Source: Flabesymbios commensalis (lineage: Eukaryota > Annelida > Polychaeta > Terebellida > Flabelligeridae). From it: DNA of 64,000 nucleotides. This document shows positions 29,703 to 40,916 of the stretch, piece after piece. The DNA lies in assembly GCA_964017125.1 (NCBI GenBank), contig OZ024916.1, forward strand, positions 2,671,326 to 2,735,325. Reading direction: 5' to 3'. The translations under genes were made by a program, and so were the position numbers. The notes beneath the pieces are model-generated. The model did no database searches. It saw only the letters and a list, made by a program, of their open reading frames with translations, and was not told where the DNA came from. How positions within the stretch are numbered: the stretch's first letter is position 1; the number at the start of each line of letters is the position of its first letter.

Positions 29703-32330
29703 ACAGACAGACAGACAGATATTTTATTGACAGAAAAGAAAAGTCATTACAGACTTATTTGTCATAGAAGTGAAAGAGATATATGTACATGTATATACAA
29801 GATTGTTAGTTTGTTAAAATCATATGATAATATACATGGTATGACATACACAGCTAAAATCATGTTAAGTGGCATTGCCAAAATAAAAACTGGGTATTTC
29901 GATAAAATAAATGACTACTACTAAAAATGAAATAAAAGGCATTGCCAAGATAACATAGAGGTCTATCATTTTGTTTCCCGCACCAAAACCAGAGATAAAA
30001 TAGCTACTACGTATGACATACTAATTATATATAGTAGCAAAAAAGACACTCTGGAAAGCGTAGAAACCTAAAATATATACAAGTGCATGATTATGCTACA
30101 GTAACTAGAGTATGCAATAAGCCAATGGTAAAAATTATATGGTATTTTTTAAAATTAAATATAATATCATGCAAGTACAATAAATATGGCATAAACAGGT
30201 AGCTCCGTGTCATGTGACCATGCAAGCACAGTCGCTATGAGCGCGGAGATTCCCTGAGATTGACTAGTGGTGCAAACTTAACGACGTAATAACAGTAGTA
30301 ATGGCGGTTAAAAATTATTTGTGCAATTCACACAGGACATGGCCCTCGCACAAAAACATTAAGCCTTTTTATAATTCACTATATTGTTTAATTCATACTG
30401 TTTCAATCACGACTTAGTTAGAACCACATACTCGGAGTTACAATCGAAGAAAAAGATTCCCGACCTCATGGAGAAAATCAGTTGACTTAGCAACTCTGAA
30501 ATCCTCCATAAGGCCCCACCTCGTCTGATAACAAAGGCGACGGAAACGTCCCTAACCGGCCAAAAAGCCAAATAATAAGATCCGAGAGCAACAACCGTCT
30601 TGATATGTGGTAATACCCAAGTCAGATCATGAGGGCATGATAATATGAATAATATAGCGACAGGTGACAGATTTATTATACTCAGTAGTTTTAGCCCTTA
30701 ATTTGTTTAAAGCAACCATAAATAAATTGCGCTAGTGACTTCACCACTGTTATGTCTCTAGATGTCATAATTCCTAGAAACATTTCATTTGTCGGTTGTA
30801 TATTGATAATTGCGGCTACAGAATCATACAAGATTTCGCGTTCATTCTTCATAGCGCAACAGTGGAGAAGAATATGTATTTCATCGTCAATTTCGTTTAA
30901 TTGACACCTTGTGCATATTCGCTGATTTTTTGGAGTGATTGGATTATTGAATCGTCCTCTTTCTATATTTAGATCATGTGAGCTCATTTGATATCTCGCC
31001 ATTGCTGTTATGAGGTGGTTCCCCCTTATGTGCAAGATATATGGTTCAACACAGAAATATTTTTTTACTAATGCATATGTGCGCAGCTTACACGAGCTCT
31101 CAATATCTTTTCTCCACTGCTGTGTAAATATTCTAACTATTGATTCTTTAAATGAAAGCATGAATTTATTTGTATCCCCAATATTCTGTGATTCCCAAGT
31201 TTGATCAAGCCCGGTTCGTTCGAGGACAGAGCGAATACGGGAACACTAGTTCGTGAAGCCAATGGCATCTAGCTCAAGTAGCATATTGTAGGCATTTCTG
31301 ACTGGATGGCTCTGAGATAATTTTAGAATTCTACACCAATATTTTACAGCTTTTATGTGTTGCCGGATGATCAGTGGGAATCGACCCGTGTCCCCATATA
31401 TTGCAGGAGTAGGTGTTTGCTTTCTAACGCCAAGTGTGGATTTAATAAATTTTAGGTGGATTTTTTCCAGATCGTTAACATCATCGCCTGTATACCATAT
31501 ATCACTTCCATATTCTAGTATGGGCAATATTTGGCAATCAAATACCTTGAACGCAATAGTGGGTGACAATTTACCGACCACATGACGGGACTGTTTACGT
31601 AGAGCAAAGATTGCTTTCCCAGCTTGGGAAGCAAGATGAGAAAAAGTTTCTTTTAACACGTTATTAGCGGACTTGGTGCTATACACTACACCAAGGTATT
31701 TATATTGTTCAGCCTTTTCTATAATGTTATCACCATAGTGGAAGCTTCCGCATACTGTTGTGTAACGTTCATTAAAGATAAGAACTTTTGTTTTAGGAAT
31801 GCTAACTATGATATGCCATAGGGAAGCATATGAATACAGGGCAGTTAGCTGTTTTTGTAATCCCTCGGCAGATTCTGAAAAAAAGACAAGGTCATCTGCA
31901 AATAACAGATATACCATTAGTAAGGTGTCCACAGCGATACCTTGATCTTGGTCAAATGATGCGGATATGTCTTGTAAAAATTCCGTGAATAGTTTGGGAC
32001 TGAGCATACCGCCTTGTAGAACCCCAAATTCGCTTTTTAATATGTCACTGATACGCGAGTCCCATTTTACACGGCACTCTGCTTTAGAAAACATGCTTTT
32101 TATTATGTTTAGCAAATTGCCGTCTATTCCCCTGTTCAATAATTTGTAGTATAATGCTGTTCTATCAATATAGTCAAATGCTTTTGTGAAATCGACAAAG
32201 CATGTATACAGGGGGTTTAGAAAGACACCTTTGTTTATCTATGATGGCACATAGTATGAATATATTGTCCGTAGTTCGCGAATTGGTTTTAAAACCAGCT
32301 TGATAGTAGTGACATTTCTTTTCCAGACGC
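29703..32330 (-). mobile_element. LINE (non-LTR retrotransposon), 5'-truncated
   Basis: Minus-strand element: RT coding region at about 32330-30691, a 3' UTR of about 1 kb, and a terminus TCAATAAAATATCTGTCTGT ending in (CTGT)n at 29703. The APE endonuclease part is absent, the usual outcome of incomplete reverse transcription. The RT-to-C-terminal Cys/His layout fits APE-type clades (CR1/Jockey/I group). I cannot place it more finely without a tree. Confidence 0.8.
30691..32330 (-). pseudogene. LINE reverse transcriptase with C-terminal zinc-knuckle region
   Basis: Would copy element RNA into DNA at the target site. Motifs in order: QAGFKTNSRTTDNIFIL (about 32310-32260); then, after a frameshift near 32205-32225, CFVDFTKAFDYIDR (motif A). 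In the 297-residue frame come GVLQGGMLSPKLF (39-51) and the catalytic YLLFADDLVFF (77-87), followed by KYLGVVYST and ILEYGSDIWYT. One in-frame TAG at 31246-31248 separates this from ...WESQNIGDTNKF and the 156-residue tail with KLRTYALVKKYF and C-x2-C-x9-H-x4-C (C83, C86, H96, C101). With just one stop and one frameshift over about 1.6 kb, it is a fairly young dead copy. Confidence 0.85.
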
Positions 32331-32957
32331 ATATCAACATTTGCAGGATTAGGATATGGAAAAAAATAATTTGCAGAGACATGTTTCGTTATAAATAATA
32401 ACACTAAGAGGCTATAATTTGATCGGAATATTTTATATCTGATGCAATTCTATATGAACATAAAATGTTATTCATGACTTTTTTATTGTGAGTAATAACA
32501 ATACATTTTTTTTAAATAATTTGATAGGAGTATGTTAAGATTTGATAGGAATATGTTAAAATTTGACAGGAATATCTTAAATCTCATAGTATTTTATTTT
32601 TGTGTGAAACACTTCTGCTCAGTGATTTATTGCATATAAACCCACTGTGTTTTAAAATCGAGTAGTCATTACTCTGAGATCAAACTACACAAAGAGTTTT
32701 TGATAAAGTCCCGTTAGAGCTGAAAGGGTGAATATGTCACTTTGTAAAGTGACCCTTTCATCGACGATGGTCGGTGATCATATGGCCTGATAAACCTGAC
32801 ACTGAGGTGGCGTAATTAAACAACGATCAAACACAGATAAAACCATCTATGTCCGCATGAGTGCCGTGTAAATAATTTAATTTTAATCACCAGTTGTTGT
32901 GAGGTTATTGACTTTGTCATCGGCTGATCTATGCCCACAGTTGACTTTATACCCCAG
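32331..32957. other. Unassigned AT-rich stretch
   Basis: Three ATTTGATAGGA/AATATGTTAA-like words around 32518-32580 form a small imperfect tandem. No gene is seen. Confidence 0.35.
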
Positions 32958-33187
32958 CTAACTCTTAAAACGCTGAGTACGACTATGGTATTTTTTATCA
33001 GCATGCAGGTTGAATTACTGTTATTGGGAATGAAATGAGTGTTTAAACATCACGATTTGCAAAAGTTTGGTCTCAAATTAAAATTAAAAGTAATTTTCAC
33101 CCACTTGAAGTTGTGTGTCGCGGTAGCGAGACACAACTTCAAGTGGGTTAAAAAATGAATTATATAGCTTACCGCTTTAAAGGTTAA
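32958..33187 (-). mobile_element. Family B element, full length
   Basis: TAACTCTTAAAACGCTGAGT ... CCGCTTTAAAGGTTAAC. The palindrome CCACTTGAAGTTGTGTGTCG / GAGACACAACTTCAAGTGGG lies at about 33102-33150. Confidence 0.8.
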
Positions 33188-33448
33188 CTCTATGCTCCCC
33201 TTGCTTTATGTTGTAGTCGGTGATTTTCAGCTGAAACGTACAATCTCAATTGGTCGAAATTGTATCTTCCAGCTCAAATTTTATGGAAGGGTCGACATCT
33301 TGCGGTTCAAATTTTATCGAGGGTCGATCAAATAATAAAAAAGAAGTTTGAGATCTAAGTCTCTTCAGAATGTGGTATTTCTATCTGGTGCTTTTATTCG
33401 GAAAGGTAGCATAATCCAACGCACGCGGGACTTCAAATCTATCTTGAA
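33188..33448. other. Unassigned sequence
   Basis: TCAAATTTTAT and GGGTCGA recur twice around 33275-33330. Confidence 0.3.
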
Positions 33449-33630
33449 TTTAAACTTCAAAAGATTGGAATTTTTATCCACGTGAAGTTATGTCCCGCTG
33501 ACGCCATCCTCAACTTCGAGTAGGTTGAAACTATTAAGATTCATCCAAACGGATGTAAATTATTTTTAAATATGGCAAATTAAGACATGTTTTATCTTTA
33601 AAAAATAATATTTTAGTGCTAATAAAACAA
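33449..33630 (+). mobile_element. Family B element, variant subfamily, decayed
   Basis: CACGTGAAGTTATGTCCCGC / CAACTTCGAGTAGG core. The distal AAATATGGCAAATTAAGACA and TAGTGCTAATAAAAC mirror the copy at 36390, marking a subfamily with 36390 and 51188. Confidence 0.6.
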
Positions 33631-33675
33631 GTATAAACAATCATTATTAGTAGTGATTGTTCTATAATTTCAGGA

Positions 33676-33820
33676 TTGGTTACAATGTTGGTCCAGCATC
33701 AATCCAAGATTGGAAATATTCCATTGTTTGCTTGTCAAAAACAATTGCAGCAAACCCCTTTGTTGGTGGGCCCGCGTCACAGACGATGAATCAACATCAA
33801 GCCAGTATGGGACCAATGTT
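33676..33820. repeat. Family E hairpin, arms split by extra sequence
   Basis: TACAATGTTGGTCCAGCATC, then about 70 bases, then GGGCCCGCGTCACAGACGAT and CATCAAGCCAGTATGGGACC. Confidence 0.5.
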
Positions 33821-34194
33821 TTTTTCTATTGGTAAACCACCACTATCAATAATTATATATCTATGCTTATATAAGAAATGTAATTAGTGCGTGACGCAAT
33901 CTACAGACTGACAACTGTTATGGAGGCATTGTTGTTTAATTTGTTTGGTCATGCAAAATGTGGTAATTGATTAGGGTCATGTAAAAAAAACAGTAAATTT
34001 GTCATGATAAACTGACAATGCTTGCATGTTACCAAAATTACTTTTGTATTATTTACATCCTTTCTGTAGAGTTTGCATTTTGTGTATTTGTGTTGTTTTG
34101 TGAGGATCGACATCAATCACTTTATATTACTATGTCAATACCTAAATGATAAAAATGTGCTATGATTATTTTTTATTCGTTATATGTTTATCTT
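33821..34194. other. Unassigned sequence
   Basis: AT-rich. No recognised feature. Confidence 0.3.
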
Positions 34195-34412
34195 ATTCAA
34201 CTTTTGTGCTGCTGAATTGTTTGTTTCTATTTCTCGTCATTTGAAGCTGAAAATTGCTAAAGCAATTTTCAGCTTCAAATCACGGAAAATTATTTGATTA
34301 GCTGAGCATCTATCACAAACCATTCTACGGATTTCAGCGGCATTTGATTTTGGTTAAAACTTTGTCTGAAACCTTCAATATACGGCTCCAGCACCATAAG
34401 AGTTACACACAG
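34195..34412 (+). mobile_element. Family D element
   Basis: Palindrome TCATTTGAAGCTGAAAATTG CT/AAAG CAATTTTCAGCTTCAAAT (34238-34282), then GCTGAGCATCTATCACAAAC and CTACGGATTTCAGCGGCATT. Confidence 0.75.
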
Positions 34413-34620
34413 AATAATGGTTGAATAGTGATTAGTTGACTTTATCATGTGCCAGATTTGCCACTCTTAATTTGTCCTGGGTACAAAAATGTAGTTGGTC
34501 GGTTAATGGCTAGTCAAACATTAGGATTGATAGGTGATTAAACATTACCTTTCCTAATCCAATTCATATTATAATTTACTCTAAAAAAATGTAATATAAA
34601 ATTGATGTTTAAGTAAAAGT
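34413..34620. other. Unassigned sequence
   Basis: No recognised feature. Confidence 0.3.
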
Positions 34621-35218
34621 TTCTTCTTGTTCTTGTTCTTCTTGTTATTGTTCTTCTTGTTCTTCTTGTTCTTCTTGTTCTTCTTGTTCTTGTTCTTCTT
34701 GTTCTTCTTGTTATTGTTCTTCTTGTTCTTCTTGTTCTTCTTGTTCTTCTTGTTTTTCTTGTTCTTGTTGTTCTTGTTCTTCTTGTTCTTCTTGTTCTTG
34801 TTCTTCTTGTTCTTCTTGTTATTGTTCTTCTTGTTCTTCTTGTTCTTCTTGTTTTTCTTGTTCTTGTTGTTCTTGTTCTTCTTGTTCTTCTTGTTCTTCT
34901 TGTTCTTCTTGTTCTTCTTGTTCTTCTTGTTCTTCTTGTTCTTCTTGTTCTTCTTGTTCTTCTTGTTTTTCTTGTTCTTGTTCTTGTTCTTCTTGTTCTT
35001 CTTGTTCTTGTTCTTCTTGTTCTTCTTGTTCTTCTTGTTCTTCTTGTTCTTCTTGTTCTTGTTCTTGTTCTTCTTCTTCTTTTTCTTCTTCTTCTTCTCC
35101 TTGTTCTTCTTCTTCTTCTTCTTCTTCTTCTTCTTCTTCTTCTTCTTCTTCTTCTGCTTCTTCTTCTTCTTCTTCTTCTTCTTCTTCTTCTTCTTCTTTT
35201 TCTTCTTCTTGTTCTTCT

Positions 35219-35250
<32 letters not shown>

Positions 35251-35285
35251 TTCTTCTTCTTCTTTTTCTTCTTCTTCTTCTTCTT
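34621..35285. repeat. Trinucleotide-based array (TTCTTG)n then (TTC)n
   Basis: The left 450 bp is mostly (TTCTTG)n with TTATTG and TTTTTC variants; the right 220 bp is nearly pure (TTC)n. Because the unit is 3 bp, frames of 171-241 aa (poly-Phe/Leu, poly-Lys/Asn, poly-Glu/Gln) stay open. None has a coding context. Confidence 0.95.
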
Positions 35286-36159
35286 TAAATCTAGAATCAT
35301 AGAATATATATACTGGTTTTTTCTTGGATATCAAATGAAACTATCCCAATAATTATACAGTTTATAACTAAGCATATACAAAGCAGCCCAAACAATTTTA
35401 AATTCAAACAGCACTGTGAATAATTTAAGAGCTAAGAATTACTATAAGCATGGAAACGCGATTTGCTACTTTTTGTTGTAAGACTAAAGATTAAATGTGG
35501 CACACCATCATTCGTGAATGTCATTCGTGAATGTCATTCGTAATGCCTAGTCGACACTAACAGTCAGAATGCCACAAGTGTCACTCAAATGAGTGACACG
35601 TGTGGCATTCTGCCTGCTAGAGGATTAATAATAATAATAATAAAAGTGGAGTCAATGACTTGAGAAGAATATTATCTATACTTTTTTGTAATTTAAAAAG
35701 AGATTTAACCGTTATTGAAAATGATTGAACAAATTACTCATCACATAACAATAATAATATTTCATTTCTAATAATACATTTTGTATTTTGAAGTAGGCGA
35801 ACTGTACAACAACGTTTACAATTATATGCATGACGAGCAAACTACTAAATAGTGTGCTTCAAGCAATAATACCCCTCTGTGAGCTATTATAATGATTAGA
35901 TTATCACAGACGAGCTTTGTAAACATATTCTAGCAGCTATACTCGCCTGTTGAGTATACATAAACATGAAAAAGAAACACCTTTTTTGGATTTAATAATG
36001 TTTGATTGTCTATATCATAGCGTTACTGTCTAGTAAGTCCGTGCATTCTTCAGCATGACTTAACAGGCAGAGATAATCTGTGCTTACATATTGACCTGTT
36101 TTACTAACACTTTTACTATTTCATCAGTGACATTTAATTTTAGCTTGAAAGCATATAAT
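35286..36159. other. Unassigned AT-rich stretch
   Basis: Contains the 35565 palindrome, a triple ATTCGTGAATGTC tandem at 35510-35540 and an (ATA)n run near 35627. No gene recognised. Confidence 0.35.
35565..35612. repeat. 48-bp palindrome
   Basis: CAGAATGCCACAAGTGTCAC TCA / its complement with one mismatch and a TCAAATGA centre. A diverged relative may lie at 50970-51020. Confidence 0.85.
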
Positions 36160-36177
36160 AAGTATATATATATATAA

Positions 36178-36229
<52 letters not shown>
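36160..36229. repeat. (TA)n microsatellite
   Basis: About 60 bases of TA with one AAG interruption. Confidence 0.95.
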
Positions 36230-36231
<2 letters not shown>

Positions 36232-36237
36232 CAATGG

Positions 36238-36393
36238 TTAACCCTTGCAGCGCGGGGATCGACTTAAGACGTCAGAATCTGACGTTTGTAGACGTCAGAT
36301 TCTGACGTCTAAGGTCGATCCTCGCACTGTAAGAGTACAAATATTTATCCATATGGTATCCATGGTTTATAGAAAGATATTTCACAGCTTTAA
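36238..36393 (+). mobile_element. Family A element with internal deletion
   Basis: GTTAACCCTTGCAGCGCGGG and a complete double core, then a jump from AATATTTATCC to ATGGTATCCATGGTTTATAG and the right end. Its right TTAA is shared with the next element. Confidence 0.8.
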
Positions 36394-36635
36394 CCCTTTA
36401 ATCGCCGGTGCCGTATATATTCGGGTTTTCATTTTTTATTAGCACATTAAGTACCACATTTTAAATATGTTAAAGATAAAATGCGACATCAACCAGCAAG
36501 ATTTGAAAAGAGTTGACTTCCATTTTGTCAAATCTGAATAATTTTCATTCACTTAAAGTTGTGGATCGCGTCAGCGAAACACAATTTCAAGTGGGTAAAT
36601 ATTTAAATTGAATAATTTGGCGGTTAAAGGGTTAA
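36390..36635 (-). mobile_element. Family B element, variant subfamily, full length
   Basis: TTAACCCTTTAATCGCCGGT ... TTTGGCGGTTAAAGGGTTAA. The core CACTTAAAGTTGTGGATCGC / CGAAACACAATTTCAAGTGG is near the right. Confidence 0.8.
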
Positions 36636-37080
36636 GGGATTAGATATAAATATATATATAAATATATATTTATCAGCACGACAAGGGTTAAATATGTTGG
36701 CAGTCACTCCAACCAACCAAAGACAAACCTGATTACACCTTCAATATGTATGAGTTCCGTGACCAACAAACGGGTCAGGTCAAATGACTGCTAGAGGTCA
36801 CGACATATCGCCAGACATCTGGCCAATCTTAGAGGAGACCTTCTCATTACTAGAGGATCTTATTGGAGACCCCCTGATGTCTGGAGGGGCGAGTCAGCTG
36901 CTCCCTAATACTCAAAATTTACAAACGAATATATATTTATTATCAAGTGTGGAAGTCTGTGTTGTATGATTATCAATCTTAATTTTGTTAAATTATTCAA
37001 CTGAACCCACAATTTTTTAAATAAAATATATTTTTTAACTCAACCCACGAAAGTGATTCATGAATGAAGAAATTTAACTG
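36636..37080. other. Unassigned sequence
   Basis: Includes (ATAT)n-rich 36650-36672. The 61-aa frame at 36784 has no family features. Confidence 0.35.
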
Positions 37081-37380
37081 ACAAAGTCGACCTAAATATA
37101 CCGCTTTAATTCATATTCCTGCACATTTTCTGGCAATGCTGAGCAACAATTTAGCAACATTGAAGATATATATTTGACGGGCTGACAAATCGGCTTTAAA
37201 TACAAACCTTTACCGCATATTCCTGCTGAGCGAAAACTGAAAATATAATTATATTTTACTGGAAACGAAATGGAAGATATATACTTACCTGGCATCGCCA
37301 CCAATGAAAATTCAAAAACTGAATATAATATATGGATATATATTTGTCTGGTGTTGCCATCAATGAAGATCCACCTGTAA
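37081..37380. repeat. Diverged tandem repeat, about 75-110 bp units
   Basis: GAAGATATATATTTGACGGG, GAAGATATATACTTACCTGG and GGATATATATTTGTCTGGTG head related units. CATCGCCACCAATGAA / GTTGCCATCAATGAA recur too. Confidence 0.5.
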
Positions 37381-37807
37381 TTATCTATGTCCTGGCAATG
37401 ACAGGGTGTCTGTCATTGCGTGTGCTGTGCACTAGCTCCTTCTTTTATCGCCCACCGCCGGGCGATATCACAAGGAATTATTGATGTGTCGGGGGCAGTG
37501 AACGCGGCCGCCATGGCGTCTTCCCTATTTCATGACAAACCCTAAAAGTGCAGAGATCTGAAGGGGGTCTGGTAGGTAATGATTAGAAAAAAGCCGCGAG
37601 TGGCGCCAGCTGTACACTTCACATTCAACCCTTTGACCTTCAGGGGGGGGGGGGGTTGTAAAACCTGGAATAATGTACAGACTATAACTATCTACCCCTC
37701 AGGTTGCGATGTAATACCATGCATTCATTGTGTACAGACTATAACACTATTCAGGAATATTATTAGAAATCTGAATACAGTAGGCCTACCCCTGATGTCG
37801 CAAAAAC
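37381..37807. other. Unassigned, locally CpG-rich
   Basis: CGCCCACCGCCGGGCGAT is a small palindrome at 37450-37467. GCGGCCGCCATGGCG lies at 37504. A run of 13 G at 37643-37655. No gene assigned. Confidence 0.3.
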
Positions 37808-37897
37808 ATATATATATATTTCTATTATATTTGATTAACAATACTTCATGAATCACGTAAAATGAAGTATTGTCTATAAATATATAATAGAAATAAA
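37808..37897. repeat. AT-rich hairpin
   Basis: TATTTCTATTATATTTGATT and AACAATACTTCAT pair with ATGAAGTATTGT and the reversed AT-rich arm ending ATAGAAATA, around a 12-base loop. Confidence 0.7.
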
Positions 37898-38607
37898 TAC
37901 TTTTCTGTGCTATGCATATGAATATATTACAACATGGGTTCAGTAAAAAAAAAGCAAAGGCAGAAATTCTGAGACTTTATAAAAACTGCAGCTTGTCTTC
38001 ACACAGGAAAATGACATAACATTAGTCTTTTCTTGAAATATAGCATCATCTAGCGTAATGACGTGAATATTGTCCTTACTATTCTATACTCTTTATGTAT
38101 GATATTATCTTATTGCTGTTTCTTCATGCCTTGTCTTTCTTAAATAATTAAAATTCAAAATATTACATTTTGAAACTTTGCTCATCTTAAATGAGCATAA
38201 GTAGCTTGTTTAAATTATGCATATTCTAAGTTGACGAAAAAACTTGATTGAAGTCTACAATGTAGAATTTATTCTAGATACTATATTACAACAAGTGTGC
38301 TTCTAAACCGAAGTAATTATCTGCTTTTTCAAAACTATTTTTCAATAGCGAGCCATTCTACTTTTCTTCCGAAAATTTAACAAATGCATTACGATAACTG
38401 TTCTAAATATAATAACTCTTATATATCTACAACTTCGCAATATTAAGTGAGAAAGTATTACGTTATGAGCAGGTGTTCTGTGGAAATTAATATTTCCACG
38501 TGTTACGATTGCAATCAGATCTGATATTTTAGTCTGGGCAAACATTTCAAGGCAGCCTTATCTTTAGAATACAACGTCATACTTTAACCACTCACGTGAA
38601 AGATGTT
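37898..38607. other. Unassigned AT-rich stretch
   Basis: No recognised gene or family. Confidence 0.35.
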
Positions 38608-38662
38608 ATCCCAACAAAAAAAACGTTAAACCAATGTTGGTTAAACGCTTCCCGTTTGTTAG
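38608..38662. repeat. Family E reduced hairpin
   Basis: TATCCCAACAAAAAAAACGT, then TAAACCAATGTTGGTTAAAC, then TTTGTTAGG. A deleted version keeping both outer boundaries. Confidence 0.55.
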
Positions 38663-39047
38663 GTTCTTTACAAAATGTTTTCCTTTAATTACATTGAAAT
38701 GGTGAGACATAAAATAAAAATATGATATCTTCATAAATATACATTTAGATAGCTGTTATTGTGAATAGAATAGTGATAATAATTATAATGATTACCACAT
38801 GACAATTATGATTTGATATATTAGTATATAGTATTATTATTGTCATAATGTTATTGAACTTCTATTATATTATTTCTTAACATGATTATCATAAACAATG
38901 GCTGAAAACTGCAGGTCCACTTCAAAAATAATAGAAAATAAAGTAGCATATTCAAGTTATGAAATAACAATAGTGAGCCATTCTGGCCACGTCATATTGA
39001 TTATGCCCTGTAGTACTGTCACAAATCACCTTATTGAATAAAGACTT
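38663..39047. other. Unassigned AT-rich stretch
   Basis: No recognised feature. Confidence 0.3.
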
Positions 39048-39258
39048 CTTTGAATAATATTTTATTTGATATAACCATGTATTTTTAATATGTCTATATA
39101 ATACGTTTTTAGTACATGTAAATGTATACAGACTACTTTGAATAATATTTTATTTTATATAACCATATGTTTGGAATATGACTATGTTTTTAGTACATGT
39201 AACTGTATGTGATTTAGCCGATACAGTGTTAATTGTTGTGCGAATAAATTTGATTTGA
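39048..39258 (+). mobile_element. LINE 3' end, internally duplicated
   Basis: CTTTGAATAATATTTTATTT, ATAACCATGTATTTTTAATA and TTTTTAGTACATGTAA occur twice (39049 and 39133). Then comes GTGTTAATTGTTGTGCGAAT + AAATTTGATTTGATAAAC. Same terminus as 25495. Confidence 0.7.
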
Positions 39259-39540
39259 TAAACAAAGTAAAAATAAAAATAATTGTTTTGAATTTTATTC
39301 AAAAAAAACGTATTGTGAAATCTCTTGAATTGTCTAAAATTGAGAAACTTCATCAAGTGGAAAAGCAAATAAATATCTGTACTAATCTAATATCTGTAGG
39401 TCATAAATATTATAATTATTTGCTATCGCCATATGCTAAAGTGGCGGGTTTTGATGTCATTTGATTGTTATATATATTACACCTGGTCCCGCCCACTGTA
39501 CGCTGATCATTTGATCAGCGATCAGCGAAATTGCAGCGTT
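39259..39540. other. Unassigned sequence
   Basis: A GATCATTTGATCAGCGATCAGCG inverted cluster sits at 39502-39526. No gene. Confidence 0.3.
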
Positions 39541-39633
39541 AATACAATGCTGCTCCAATGCTGGACCATCGTCTACGACGCTGGGCCAGCATTGAAAAAG
39601 CATTGGTCCAATGCCTCGTGTTATCACTCGGCG
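39541..39633. repeat. Family E hairpin
   Basis: CTCCAATGCTGGACCATCGT, CTACGACGCTGGGCCAGCAT, then CATTGGTCCAATGCCTCGTG. Confidence 0.75.
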
Positions 39634-39673
39634 GCATCTGGTCGTCAGAAATATCAGACCAAAGCGTCATTAA

Positions 39674-39879
39674 CTCTTTAACTCTTGAAGCGATGAATTT
39701 TTATATAAACCATGAAAACCAAAGGTTTTTTTTTAAATTTGATATCAACATAAATGTCTTAGTTACCTTTATCTGATTTATTTGAATACCTATGTTATGG
39801 GTCTACGGCCATTATAAATCATTTACTCTAGAGACGTCAGATTCTGACGTCTAAAGTCGATCCCCGCGCTGTAAGGGTT
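39674..39879 (-). mobile_element. Family A element, half core
   Basis: TTTAACTCTTGAAGCGATGA, then CCTATGTTATGGGTCTACGG, then a single palindrome AGACGTCAGATTCTGACGTC and GCGCTGTAAGGGTTGA. Confidence 0.8.
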
Positions 39880-39888
39880 GAGGCGCTA

Positions 39889-39974
39889 AATCAAATAATT
39901 TATATTTTCACTCACTTGAAGTTGTGTCTCGCTAGCGCGACCCACAACTTCGAGTGAGTGAAAATTACTTACAT
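39889..39974 (+). mobile_element. Family B left part
   Basis: CACTCACTTGAAGTTGTGTC / CGCGACCCACAACTTCGAGT. The distal part is replaced by family G. Confidence 0.7.
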
Positions 39975-40158
39975 TGCGACCCGCCATGCGAGAACGTACA
40001 TCCCCGCGGCATTGTTACAATTCTTTATGACGTCTTTTAACATTTAATTTTAATGATTACATAACTAAATTTAAGATATTAAAAATCTCATAAAATAAAA
40101 GAGTTTTTTTCGTGCATCATTGTGAGATCTGTTTTTTTATTGTGCTTTTCCATTTCCT
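39975..40158 (+). mobile_element. Family G element, partial
   Basis: TGCGACCCGCCATGCGAGAA, then CATCCCCGCGGCATTGTTAC, then TTTTAACATTTAATTTTAAT follow the minus strand of the 4468 element. The far terminus is lost. Confidence 0.65.
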
Positions 40159-40498
40159 AAATCGCTCTCGTGATCCACAACTTCAAGTGTCTGAATTTGT
40201 AATGGCATTTAAAAAAATAACTTACGAAAAATATATTTATCACAGATTTGAGAGATATTTCATTAAAAAGTAAACAAGTAAACAATAAAGTAAACACTGA
40301 AATGTCATCGTAGTCGACATCATGGCTCTAGAGGTTTAAAATGCACTTTTTAATAACTTCAATATTACCCTACAGTTTATTCACATTTGATTTGCTTGGA
40401 ACGATTTTTAAAACAAAATCTAATATATTTCGGATTTAGAGGAGAAAGTCTGAGGTTGTCACTTGTTAATCCCAGATCAATCATATTGTATCTGGGAA
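40159..40498. other. Unassigned, with a short family B relic
   Basis: CGTGATCCACAACTTCAAGT at 40169-40188 is a B half-core. Otherwise nothing is recognised. Confidence 0.35.
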
Positions 40499-40733
40499 TT
40501 AACCCTATGCCCACTAAGTTATCTTATTAATCTTATTTAAATTTTCAACCACTAGAAGTTGTGTCTCGCTACCGCGACCCACAACTTCAAGTGGTTGATA
40601 ATTGCTCACATCGGTTGAATTTGACACCTAACAATTGTAAATCTTGATGTTTAAACACACATCTCACTCCCAACCACTGTGATTTAAACTGGTAATAAAA
40701 CGCATATAGTCGTGATTAGGGCTTGAAGGGTCA
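40499..40733 (+). mobile_element. Family B element, full length
   Basis: TTAACCCTATGCCCACTAAG, palindrome CCACTAGAAGTTGTGTCTCG / GACCCACAACTTCAAGTGGT, distal CTGTGATTTAAACTGG and TAGTCGTGATTAGGGCTTGA. Confidence 0.8.
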
Positions 40734-40811
40734 CTATTTTCTATTGTAGGTCCGATTTTCCTGGATTTGAATAAGATACGGATGACTGCCTTTCACGTCT
40801 TATCGCTCAGT

Positions 40812-40827
40812 CCCCCCCCCCCCCCCC
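40812..40827. repeat. Poly-C tract (16 C)
   Basis: Homopolymer followed by AGCCCCCAGC. Confidence 0.8.
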
Positions 40828-40916
40828 AGCCCCCAGCAAACTACTAGCATGTCTGATCTGATATACACGACTCACTGGGCAGATCTTAAGTCCTAGAGCT
40901 GAGAAAGTCATATCCC

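Noticed and set aside
29703-32330. A retrovirus-like element instead of a LINE
   Set aside because: No long terminal repeats, protease or integrase. The RT motif order, C-terminal Cys/His knuckle and short-repeat tail are those of a non-LTR element. I saw no LTR- or capsid-bearing element anywhere in the window.
34581-35352. Poly-Phe/Leu, poly-Lys/Asn and poly-Glu/Gln frames of 171-241 aa
   Set aside because: Trinucleotide (TTC/TTG) array; open in several frames with no coding flanks.
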